Source: Mytilus californianus (taxonomy: Eukaryota > Mollusca > Bivalvia > Mytilida > Mytilidae). Taken from it: a DNA stretch of 64,000 nucleotides. Both the position numbers and the translations under genes were made by a program. How positions within the stretch are numbered: position 1 is the first letter of the stretch; every line of letters starts with the position of its first letter. The DNA lies in contig NW_026262690.1 in NCBI RefSeq assembly GCF_021869535.1, forward strand, positions 90,255,995 to 90,319,994, written 5' to 3'. This document shows, piece after piece, positions 25,879-38,800 of the stretch. The notes beneath the pieces are model-generated. The model was not told the DNA's origin. It did no database searches and saw only the letters and a program-made list of their open reading frames with translations.

Positions 25879-26456
25879 CGTGAAAAACACTGAGAGAGAA
25901 TCTCATTCGCTGAAGTGTATTATCGAAGTTATCCATGGAAAAGTCAACATCCGTTGCACAATTTATACAATCAAGCGCTTCCGAGCTGCTACTGAATTGA
26001 GGAAGTGTTGGAATGTGTTTGATATTTATATAACGTGATATACAAATTCATATCAATGGATATTATCAGAAGGTTCAAAGCTTTTAATTAACAATAGCTG
26101 TAGCCTATAGATTTTAAAACTGTTTTGTACATAAATATTAAATGTTACCTAAATATCTTTACATATTTTTGTCGGACCCTTTGGGCCTTACGTCTTGATG
26201 TTCTAGAGGTATGGTTGGAGTTTGCTCATCCATCATCGTTCAGTATGAAGCAACTTTTCTGCACAGATATTTGTCGTGAAAAACATGAGATTTGAAAACA
26301 ATGGCGAATTTTGTGTACGCCCTCTACGACCCCTGGATCCACCACTGTAATGACCAAGAAAACATTTAAAGTCTACTTTCAGCTTTTAAAATTAGAACAA
26401 ACCTATTTGTGAATTTATTATGGCTGCAGTAGATGACATGTTGATAATGCAGAAAC
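25879..26456. other. Convergent intergenic region between HLX and the VWD gene
   Basis: This holds the HLX 3' UTR and the end of the minus-strand VWD gene. No clear AATAAA for HLX is visible in the first 300 bases; 'attaaa' near 26139 is a possible weak signal. No further gene is seen. Confidence 0.6.
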
Positions 26457-26462
26457 TTTATT
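26457..26462 (-). terminator. Polyadenylation signal of the VWD gene
   Basis: AATAAA on the minus strand, 41 nt after the stop codon at 26503-26505. It fixes the 3' end of the gene and implies a very short 3' UTR. Confidence 0.7.
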
Positions 26463-26502
26463 ATTATGATTGTCGAGTATCCAATTACATTTCAATTTAA
26501 AG

Positions 26503-26822
26503 TTATGTCTTTATACAAGAATTATTTGGCGTCATGTTACGAATAAACTGCAAAATGCATCTCTCACACGTGTCCTCTGTCACAACGAGTAAAGATCCTT
26601 TCACAGAAAATGTGGCACAGTTCTTTATTGTATTACCGGAAACAAGTCTGGTTTTCTTTCCACTGACCGTAACATCAGCTACATATTCTCCGTCAATGTT
26701 GATACCAGTTTTGATCATGTACTGACACTGCGTTGTGAACTGATTTGAGTAGGCACAGTTGCCAGTCAGCATGATTTCAGTACCACAAGAATCGTGACGG
26801 ACAACTACACTGCATTTTGGTT
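26503..26822 (-). CDS. VWD gene exon 26, C-terminal domain
   Basis: Acceptor TTATTTTTCAG, phase 1 in, stop TAA at 26503-26505. Begins PKCSVVVRHDSCGTEIMLTG and has about eight cysteines in roughly 106 residues, alternating with beta-like segments, and two possible N-glycosylation sites near the end (NMT, NNS). I do not recognise the domain. It is not a clear cystine knot, which is the usual end of mucins and VWF. Confidence 0.85.
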
Positions 26823-29800
26823 CTGAAAAATAATGCGTATTCAATTCTTTTATTATTTAAAGCGCTACTACTAAGAATTTGATAAAAACCTAATATTTTG
26901 AAAACATTGTATTTTATGTTCTACATGTAATGTCCACTTGTGGTTAAAAATACTTCTTTGTTTTAGTGCTTAAATATTTTGTTGGTAGATTGATTGATTG
27001 AGAGTTCAGCAAAAAAAACATGTTTTTTAGTAAAATTGCAGAATTTAATATAAAGTCTATTCAAAGCATTTATCCTTTTCGCAACCGAACAAATAGAAAA
27101 TCTAGGATTGAAATAGTTAAAAGCAACTGATTGTCATCAGAATTAAGTAACATACAACCGTTTACCGAAACATGTGACCAACATTAAGCTCTGTTGTATC
27201 TAGTTCAATCTGCTTTGACAGAAAAATTAAATGTCTTTTACTCATGCTACATGTCTTCCAAATAACTTGTATTGCTTAAATTTCATGAACAAAAGTTGTG
27301 ATAGTAGTATATAAAATGAATTTATTAAAGAATTAATAAGAATATGATTTTCAAATTTATGAAATTATTTTCGTCATGGTATGATGATATCGTCAACTTC
27401 ATTATAATCAAATAATTCGCCCTATCAGAATCTGACGCATTTCCAAGACGCTGTGATGTGCTAACAATATCATTTACTATATATAATTCAACCAATGACC
27501 TGTCATTATCCGTTATATTAAACTTGGATTCCTAAAATAGAAATTTGGTTTATATATTTAGGAATATATACACTATTATTACCAGGATGATTGCAAGACG
27601 GAGGTTTTGGTGTTGTAATTTCATCCTCTCCATCATTCTGTTCAATCTCGTCAACAATTCTCTTAGGAGATGGTGCCTGCGTTGTGGGTGTTCTTGTTGG
27701 TCTCGGCGTAGGCTCTGTAAAATTATTAACATACATTTGTTTGGGTAAAAGGAGCTACTAGTATATGAAATATAAAATTTAAAAAGTCTTGCAGCAACTA
27801 ATTTTATGTTATCAGAAAGAAAGAAGTTACATACAACTGTTACCAGAAAACAAAACTAAAATCGATTATGATATTCCCTGTAGAATAATATAGTTAGCAC
27901 CTTTAAAGAACGATGCTGATGGACTATTTTTGTGGTAGATGATTTTGTTAGCTTAACATTAATCATTTAAATTACACCAATACCGAGGCACTTTCCACTA
28001 GGCAGATCGTATCCTTGATGCTGGTAGCGATACCGAAATGGTAGTAAACCGATTACGGTACGCACGACACATGATTATGTACTTCCCATCATCAGCTATT
28101 CAGAGAGTTGAGTACAAACGCAAATTTAAACGTTTATACAAAATATATCATTTCAATCATGAAAGCCATACCAAAATATTGGAAACTTGTCATCTAAGCA
28201 TCTGAGATACCTCGGATTTTTTTGTGGGGTTCGTGTTGCTCAGATTTCAGTTTTTTATTGAGTCTATTGTAAATAGTTCGTTTTTTGCAACGATTTTGTC
28301 AGTCTCTCTTCGACTTATAAGCTTTAATTCTGCCTTTTTGTGTTTTCGCATCCTTTTTTGTCTTCCTTGAGTCATATATAAAAATATTCATTCTCAAATA
28401 TTCAAACACTCCGAAAGCCACATATTCTAAGATCTGTATTAGAAATACAAAATAAATACTATGTTGTCCTTGCTACATTTGTGGAATATAAAGGTCCCAA
28501 CTTACTTCTGCATTGTCGAATACCATCTCCTTCAAACCCTTCTGCACAAACACATTTACGGATTCCTTTCTCAAGTCCACACATTCCATTCGGATGGCAC
28601 TTCATGTTAACTGAAGATGTAACGAATATGGATTCACCGTTTCTTGATGCACATTGTGTTCTTCTAGTACAGTCTTTAGACACGAGTATAGTGTTCAGCT
28701 AAAAGAATATATATTTATAATACTTATATTGAATGTTCAATATCTGCATACAGATCAGAATGCGTAGTATTTTTAGCCACTTGTCTTCAAAGGTTTGCTT
28801 GTACCAAGTGACGAATGTTTCATGCATATTCAGGACGAAAACATATTAACAATTAATATATATACCACAATAGGCAGGTTTTGCAAGGTAGGTCGACCGT
28901 AATGAAGGACGGGAAATTAGAGTGCTACTGGGAAATGTGGGTATGGTGGAAATGGAAAAAAGTTACAGTGTTACAGACCACGTACGGACCCCTCAGATAG
29001 CTGTTCCCAAACGAGTTTCTTAGTCCGTTTTATAAAAAGAAAATGTTTATAGAATTTCTATAAAGCCCAGTTTATGGAACATATGTAAACCAATTATATA
29101 TATAGGCAGTACAAACTCGTACACGCGTATCTTGAGTACAGAAAACCGAAAGTACAGATAATGAACATGCAATGGTATATTCAAACGCGGTGTAAAATGA
29201 AATAAGAAATAATGTTTACATTGCAAAAGTAATAATCTCTTGCACACTTCAAGTCTTATAATATTTTCATTTATTTTCATTCTGATAATAACTATTAAAC
29301 ATAATCTTTTTTTAAAATGGAAAATTATAACACAGTACTCTAGGCAACAAAACAGACTAGTAAATGGTGTGAGTTTTGCTCATTACTGAAGGCCGAACGA
29401 TGACATGTAATTGCACAAATCTTTGTCATTTGGTCTATGTATAGTTGTATCTTTGTTATTATACCACATATCCTTATTTCATCATTACTAATTTTAGTTA
29501 TGCCGTGAAACCTTAGAAAGTTACGGTTCTAAATATTGATAGTTTAAACATATAGTGTTGAAAATAAATCTCGAAAACAACGGAGTATTGGTATACCAAG
29601 GTCACATATAAGCGAAATTTTCGAAGCTTACCGGGAAATAATTTCCGTTTCTGATGCATCCACATTCCTTTTGAGGTACACACTTTTTGTCACTCAGTAG
29701 ATAGCCAGGTATACACTCACATCCTTCAGCCGGTTCATCCTTACATTTATTTGGAGCCTTTGGATCTACACACGTTGCTGGACAACCACTAGCAGCGTCA

Positions 29801-32800
29801 CTATATCTCATATTTTCCTTACATTTAATTGCTGTAAGAATTTAGTGCATTTATACTGAATCTAGGTTCAAACGTAATTGATACTAAACGAGCAGTCCTT
29901 TCGCCATAAAATATTTCAATTCATTCATTTTAATAAATATAGCTTCCGTTATTTATATTAAGACATACTGTTGTAAGCGTTAGAAATATAACATTATTTG
30001 TGATAATATCCAAAATAAGGGAAAAGAGAACAAGTCAGAAACCAAAAGATTACCAGAGATTACAAGTCAAGAGAGGACGGATGTGTCTCCAAAATGCTTG
30101 CCCAACTGGAACTACAAGATCTCCAGACAAGACGAACAAGCCAGAAGTTAATATTTATGTACAAAGTGGTTGAGGGACTGGTTCCCGCTATTGAACCAGA
30201 CGAATTCCTCAAAAAAGCACGTCCGAAGAGAACCATAACTGCCAAGAAATTCGAAGAATACCACGCAACAAATATTGTGGAAAAGCAAGTATAAAATCAC
30301 TCTAAGTCTTTTGACATTCCACCAAGCAAAACACCACAATATTCAAACTTATTTTTTGTAAAGACAGTGATCGCGTGGAATCAGCTAGACGACACTGTAG
30401 TGCGCGCATCAAGCGTAGAGAGCTTCAAATCTGCTCTCACGCCCCGTCAATAAATCGACGGCGCTCTCTCAAACCGTTGTATTAAAGCCAGTATTGGTAT
30501 CGACAACGTATTCATACAGATACAGACAGATACAGAGATACAAAACCACCCACGTAATTTGAAGAAAGAAAAGAAAAACAATACGTTAGACAGAAAACTG
30601 ATTTGTGTTCGTCCTGCACATGTTTTAATTCTTTTATATCTAAATTTCCCAATCAGGACAACAATGTAAGTAAATGATTAAACCAATTTACTGGTTCGAA
30701 CAATTAATCTTTTATATCCTCTAAATACTCTTTTGAACTAGGTGTAGCATTTTAAAAGTAATTCTTTTTCTAAGTGTCGAAATGAGAGGCAAAAATATCA
30801 AATATAATCACCTGTTCTTTGCTAATATACAAACCTTAAAATTATCTTATAGGTGTTTTTAATTCCTAAAGCTTTTTTTATTTTTTGTTGCTGAACCTGC
30901 TTCACTTTTGAAGAAAAAAAAATGGAAAACCTTTTTCTATTATACCATTAAATACTTTACATACGACAAAGGTCAGGTCTCCTCCATTTGATTGTGAAAC
31001 CATGTGTTAGGCATTCTTCAGCAAACGCATTAAGGTTCATACAAACTACTTGGTTTAGTTTATCTGCGTTTTTGGAATATGCACAACCGTCCATAACACA
31101 TGATTCCAAATATTCTTTGGCTGTAGTCGCTAGCTTTTGTATACACTCTTTAAACGGCGAGTCTTGGTTTCCATATTTCAAAAGACCACATTTGTCATTT
31201 TCCAGTACTAGTCTTGAGGCATCTGCTGAACATTCAGGCAAATCGTCTGTTGTACTGCAACTTTCCCTGAAAAAGATTGATTTCTTCAATATTTGTTATT
31301 TTCCAAAATCTGATTTTTGCTTATTATTAATGACACTTCTAATTCAAATTTGTTATTCGGTTTATTGAGCATAACTAGAACAAATCAGTTAATCTCGTTT
31401 TAAAAAGGTTAAAACGTATGAGTCCTTTTTTTTATCTACATGTATATTTATTACACCCATTTCAATAATAAAGCCTTATTTACAAAGGTTTCCTAAATTT
31501 TTTTCAGTTGCTACCGAAAGATAAATGTATCAAGATACTACTATAACCAATGAGGTTGTAACCTCCTCTCTATAACACAGTGGTCTCAGATGTACGAATA
31601 TAAATAAACTCATTATAGATACCAGGATTAAAATTTTGTACGCCAGACACATTTAAGACTCATCAGTGACGCTCGAATAAAAGAAGTCAAAAAGGCCAAA
31701 TAAAGTACAAATGACAAAAAATTCAGAGAGGTTTTGGAAAATAGAGCTAAGGTAATCTATTCCTGGGGTCGAAAATCTTTAGTTTTTTTTTCAAATAAGA
31801 TTGTTTACTCCGCAGTTAAAAAATATCGAAAAGAAACAAAATTGCATCAGAATGCAGTAACTCCAAAACTAGAAATATAAATTTCGATTTCTCACGAACG
31901 CTATTTTGTTAGACATGTAATCAATTAATATAAAGAAAATTACATTGACATGTTGAAATCAATTTTTTTTGTATAAATTTTCTCCCAACACTATCTTATT
32001 ACTAAATCAACTAACGTATTTTTCCACTGAAAGCATAGAAAATAATGTAAACTTATAAACTGGTCAAAAGTACGATAAAACGAACGAAAAGTGTCTACAT
32101 GGAAGATCATGTATCTTACTTGTACAAAAATAAGATTGCCAATGAGTCAATTATCGACCAACGACAACACGTAGTAAAATTGTAACACATCTTTATTTCA
32201 GCAACATCAAACGAATTAATTTTAAAATTGAAATTTTGATGAAAATTTAGTGATTGAAAGCGGAATAACTCTATTATTACTGCCGATCTAGAAAAATTAT
32301 TTTCATATTTCTGCACTATGGTTATCAAATATATTCATTATTTACTTTGAAACGAGAAAATGTACAGAAATAATTGCAATTAGATAACTATATATTAAAA
32401 TTTCTGACCTATGTATGTTTAAATTTTAATATACGAGTAAACTACGTTTTTGGTTTTAAATTGATTTAAAAGGAAATGATATTTTTCTATAACATAAAAA
32501 ATAAAGTTTTGTCAAAATTGCCATAAAAGTAAGCCAAAACAAAACCACTGGGAGTGCATTTTAAAAATTACTCAAAAACATGCCTCCGATAATTCTTTAT
32601 AAAGATCGAATTAAACTTATATTCTAATACTTTGCAAAGTATATAGTGTTTTCAGTCTGTATGCGACTTATAAACAATACTGCGTTATGACAACTCTTTA
32701 AGATAAATAAACTGGAACAATATAGTTTCAGAAAATATTACCTTTCTAAACCATTAATGGACTTTGAAACTTCAAAACTGCTTCCAATAAGCGAGTATTT

Positions 32801-35800
32801 GTTCTGTTTATTAGAAACGTCAATGCCCTCTCTCGTATGCAAGTCATCTTTCTGACCGTTACAGCTACCACATATACCTGTTACCATTGTACCATACTTT
32901 TTGGGAATCACTACTCGTACTACTGATATTCCATCCCATAATACACTAATACCACATCTAGAAGATACTTTAAGATAAGCACCACTTATCGACACCGTCC
33001 ATTCGTCATTGTTGTTGAATGGAAGATATTTTACCTCGCCATTTATCTGAAGTATAAAAAATACACATTACACCGTATACAGTAAATCAACTAATTTTCG
33101 CGAGCGATTAATTTTCGCGACTTTCGCGAGTAGAAAAATAACGCCAATATAAATCGTCGCAAATATGTAAAACTTGGATTTTTCCATATTTAACTACATC
33201 AAGTAAATTTGAGAATCGCGATATTAAATCGCCGAGAAATGGGCTAGAAAGGGCTAATCGCGAAATAAAGTATCCGCGAAAATAAGTTGGTTTACATATT
33301 TTAAAAATGACCAATTAGATAAAACCTATATACTCATTGTCAAACGGACAAAATTATACCATTTAAACAATCTGTGACTCTTAAATTTATAAATAGAATT
33401 TCTTTACGTATTAAAAAACGACTCTCTTTAAACAAAACTTCCACTAATTTTCAGTGCTAGTAACACTGAAGAAACATTTATCTTGTATACCATAGAAATA
33501 TAAGACTATATTATCTTAAAATCAAGTGTATAACTTACAAATAAAGTTTTCCCTTGATCAAGTTTGATGACTGATTTTCCTAAATGAATCTCAACATATC
33601 TGGTAAAAGAAACGGTATCTGACTCCCTCTTTTTATAGTTCTTGACTTCAACATCAAAGTTACATTCACCAATATCTTTAGTGCTTTTTGTAAGTGTATA
33701 TTTACAATCTCCCATGAAATGTATCATCTGTCCATCATAGGTTCGGTAATGGGGATCACCGGAAGCAGAACATGTACAAACACCTGAAATAAGGAATGTA
33801 AGGGAGCTACCATTTGATTTTTATGGGGGGGGGGGGGGGGGGGGGGGGGCTAGGATAAAAAAATTTGTCCTGCATCTTTTTTTAGTTGTAATCTCTGTCC
33901 TGCCTTTTTATTTTTCAATCTATTCGGTCCTGCCTTTATTTTCAAAGTTTATCCTGACTTTTTTTTACCTAAATTGTCATCCTGACTTTTTTTTTTTGCA
34001 AGTGTCTCATCCTGCTTTTTTTTACTCAAAACTCCTGTCTTGCCTATTTTTTTCAAATTTCATCCTCTCTGGCCAATAACGATGTTATAATGAGGGGAAG
34101 CATTGGATATTTTGTTAAATAGCTATCAGAAACTGCGAGTACTCTCAAATTGATATCTTGTATTTTATGTCTTTTTGTCATGTTTTTGTATATGCTTAGT
34201 ACCAATCGGATGAGTCAAGTCTCTGCCAAATGAATTTTATAGGTTGATCTTATGTTGTGCTGTTACACAACTATCTCAAATAATGGAAAGGGTTGAGCGC
34301 TCAAAAACACGTTTTCATCCCGCCATTTATGTGTCTGTCAGGAGGCTGTAATTCAGTGGTTGCTGTCTGCTATATTTGTTTTTCGGTTTATTTTTTGTTT
34401 GCATAAATCAAGCTGTTTGTTTCTCGTTTGATTTTTTTCTCATTTTGTTATAATGACGGGGCCTTTAATATGTTACTAAATGGGATTTGCTCATTGTTGA
34501 AGGCTGTACAGTGTTTTTTATTGTTTCGTTGTCTCCGCCTTTGGTCTCTGGTGGATTGTCGTTGTGAAAAGTGTGAATATGGATGATTTTAGAAACAACA
34601 ATGATTTTTGAAGACAAGCTGTGATCTAATAGAGGTATTAACTTGCTTGAAACACACTGCAGGAACCTACCTTCACAGGAATTAATTCCGTCGCCGTATA
34701 GTCCATTGTTACATACACACTTGCCATTTACGCACCTTGCTCGTTTATTACACTTATATTGCATGCCACAAAGAGCTAAATAAATAATAAATATAGTTTA
34801 AACAACATAATACCAAATCTGTACTTAAATAACATAAAGATTTGAAGAACAACAACACACATTGCTAATTTATTCTTTTCCGAATATTTTGAAATTATTT
34901 TTTGTTAGAATAGCTCGAAAAAGTGATTACCGGTAAATGGGAAATAATCAAAGTGGGTCTCATTGGGGTCTAAGCGTGACCCGGGATTGCCGATTTTTTG
35001 TAAGCGTGACACGTGAAAGTAAAATATTGTGCCGTGAAAACGGGAAATGAAGTCTAGCGGGACACGGGAAATTACAAAAAAATGAGAATTGCTTACGTAC
35101 ACAGTGTAAGCGGGATACGAGAATGTGACAAAACAGTAAGCGGGATCCGGGATCAGAACCCCCCAATGAGACCCCCATCAAAATATACAAAACATATAAA
35201 AGATAAGCACGAAGGAATGATAAATAATTTTAGTTGTCAGTCTTTTAATACAACAAACGACAACTACTGAACATCAGATTCCTCTATTTATTTATACATA
35301 GGTATACAGAATAAACCAAAAAAACACCTTTGATGTGGTTCATAAGTGTTTCTCGTTTCTCGTTTTTTATATAGATTAGACCGTTGGTTTTCCCGTTTGA
35401 ATGGTTTTACACTAGTAATTTTTGGGGCCCTTTATAGCTTGCCGTTCGGTGTGAGCCAAGGCTCCGTGTTGAAGACCGTACTTTGACCTATAATGGTTTA
35501 CTTCTATAAATTTTGACTTGGATGGAGAGTTGTCTCATTGGCACTCATACCACATCTTCTTATATCTATATACGAATTAAGAATTGATCCAAAGATTAAT
35601 GAAAATCTTTTTCAAGCAAAGGTCCACAATAACAAAATATTTTACAAGTACCTTCACATTTCCTGTACCCGTCGCCAACAAATCCTTTCTTGCACTGACA
35701 TGACCTGACTCCATTATTGTCGTAGGTACATAAAGCATTACGATGACACCTTTTACCCGTAGTAACTTTCACAAAGCGTCTTCCTCTCCCTATCTTTCTA

Positions 35801-38800
35801 CAAACGTATTCTTTTGAACAATCATTACTTCCTTTCTTGGACCCGATCTGTTTAAAAGAAATCGACATAACAGAAAACATTTTGCTAAATTCACATGTTC
35901 TAACAGACCACAAAACTAAATGGAATTCTTATGTATTCTAAATCTTTATTTCAGTTGAAAAAAAGAAAGGCATTTTTCTCATCTTTAGAATCTTTGGGGA
36001 CGAAATGCATATCCTGGCCTGGTAACAGCTAAAAATGAATAACCTTGCATAAGACCGAATGGAAACGAATATTCTGCAACACAAAATGCAGGAAACAATT
36101 GTGTACAAAAGTAAAAATAAATTTTCGTGCGGCATACGTAGCAACACATGAAAATGAATAGGAAATCCGCCAAAATTCCTCATACCTCCTCCCCAGAATA
36201 TCAAATGGTCGTCCCCTAAACTATTTTACACTCTTAAACTTCAGTAATGAAAGACTGTTTCAGAAAAAGATTAAAAATCCGGCTATCACAGTGTGATTCT
36301 TCTCAAACTGCTTCTCCAGTTACAAAATTGTATATGTGTTTTTATCATGATCATGTTCAGGAAAATTTTTAGGATTTTTATAAAACATTATGGCGAAATC
36401 TTAGCGTAAATTTCAATGATTAACTGGTATTATGACTTACCGGAAAGTAATCTCCCTTCCTGTCTTTACAGCCACACTCACTTTGTTTTATACACTTATC
36501 ATCACTTAAAACAAATCCTTGCTTACAAAAACAACCCTCCCTTTCTTCTAATGTACACTTAGACGGTGCTTTAAGATCGATACAAGTAGAGGGACAGCCT
36601 GGACCAGAGGACTTATAAACCATATTTGGGTCTTCACACTTCAATGCTGAAATTGAAAGAGAAATTCTCAACTTACAAAACGTAATTAGTCTGTAAAATG
36701 AGTGTTTAACACCGGTCTCTGCTTTCCAGACATGTTTTATGATCCGTTAAACTAAAAGCAATCGATAGTCAACGTCTTTTACTTCATGGTGACTTTTGTG
36801 AGGATGCAGGCTTGCTTGTGTGTTAGTGTTTCCTGGAAAACCCGAAAAAGATTGCAGCCTGCAAGGGGTTTAAAATCAGAATGAGAGATAGAATTTGAAA
36901 TTTTGATTAAAGTAACGCGTTACGCTCGACAAAAAATATGACGAACCTTGAACATCAAAAACAGTGTAAGCAATTTCGTTAAATATATATGATATTTTGC
37001 TTGAATCCTTTTCAGTACTAAAATCAGTCGAAAATAAATCAGTAAAAAACTTGTTTTCAAACATTGATATCAAATTAAACAAATTTTGAAAGTCAGAGTT
37101 ATATTGTTCTATGGATAGGACTTACGACAAAACTTATCTGTTCTCCATTTCGTAACTATTCCATTTTCAGCACATTCCTCAACAAAAGACTCTAAAGATG
37201 AACATTTTACAGTGTTAAGAAGCTTAGGCTCTCCTTCATACGAACACATGTCCATTACACATGATCGATAGTAATCCTTGGCAGTCAATGGTATAGCCTT
37301 TACACATGTAGAGAATCGTCCGTTCACGTTTTGAAGATCTCCACAGATATGGGGTTCATTAACTAAGTTGTTCATTCTTGGTTCACACTGAACGGGCACA
37401 TCTTCTGTTTCACACCTTCAATAAGCAAACAGTGTGCGAAATAGTTTTATTCATTCATGTTCATAAATTTTTATTTTTCAACTTTCGAATCCAAGGCCTG
37501 GTGTTAGTTCATGCCAGTTTACTTCAAATTAAAGAAACGTCACATGTATAACGTTTGAAACAATTGTGAGCAAAACATTCAGAAACCCTCAACGGTCAAC
37601 TTTATAACTGAACTAATTTCAAAATTATAATCGGATATTTCATGTACTGAAATTTTATATCTAAATATTGCCAGTACCTAAACATTGCCTAATGTGTGGA
37701 TGGTATTATCGGGATCTTAGAGACTACGAACAGACCAAGTGTTGGTATAAGTAAGAGAAAAGAATGGCATACTGATGTTCAAAACTCGTAAATTTAACTT
37801 TTATATATACCTTCTTATTTATCAAGACAAAGAAAAAGAGGAAATCGCATGAAATGCGGAGCGAGACCGGTTGCAGCAACAGGGTAAGAGTTTCCTGTTA
37901 TGCATTCAATATTCGACATGCAAATCCACATTCAGTTAAAATTTAACATTAGGAATAGGATACAATCGGTAAATCTTCAGATCGGACTGTGTAAAAAAAT
38001 GCAATTCTGCGTTATAGCGTATGATCTTTGTGAGATTTAACTTGCTTTCACAATATAAATACACAATTATATGATAATAGCAACAAGACGTTCAGCAAAA
38101 ATAATTAATAAATTGCTTTGATCATTTACAGTTTAAGATCATTTTGTAAAACATTTGATATGATTCATTTATTAATTTACCAATGTCAAAATAATGTTAT
38201 TTGTTTTAGTTTGACTGAAAGCTCTTTTTAAAAATGTGATAAAGTGTTTTTTTTTAATCCATAATTAAAGTCAAACCTTGTCAGTGGGTCTTCAGAATCA
38301 TCTGACATTGAATAGCTATCACCAATCAAGGCGAATTTGGTTTTCTCTTTGGACACATCTTTCCCCTCTCTAGTTTTGAAATCATCTTTGCGTCCGTTAC
38401 AGTCCCCACATATACCTTCCAGTTTGCTCTTGAACTCTGGAGGCGTCACCACGTATACAGCGTGTAAACCATCAAAATTGACTTTGATTCCACATTCAGT
38501 CCAAACCTGTACGAATCTTCCACTACGGAATACTTTGAGTTTATTGTTATTTTCTTGCACTGGTAGGAACTTTTTCTGACCATTTATCTGAAGTAAATGA
38601 AAAAAGTTTAGTTTGCGTACATTTTCCAATTACCAACTTTGTTTCAAATTTGAGTGTTTTTGCGAAGGGAACCAATCCCTCATTTAGGACAAACTGCAGC
38701 CCTGCCTATACAAAGCAAGTAGAACGACCATGATGTATTCTGCTTGATCTATAAAAAAAACTAACCATGTACTGTATAAGCTTAAGATTGTGAAATAAGT

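Noticed and set aside
30988..31368. 126-codon plus-strand ORF
   Set aside because: It is the opposite strand of the C8 exon of module 2.
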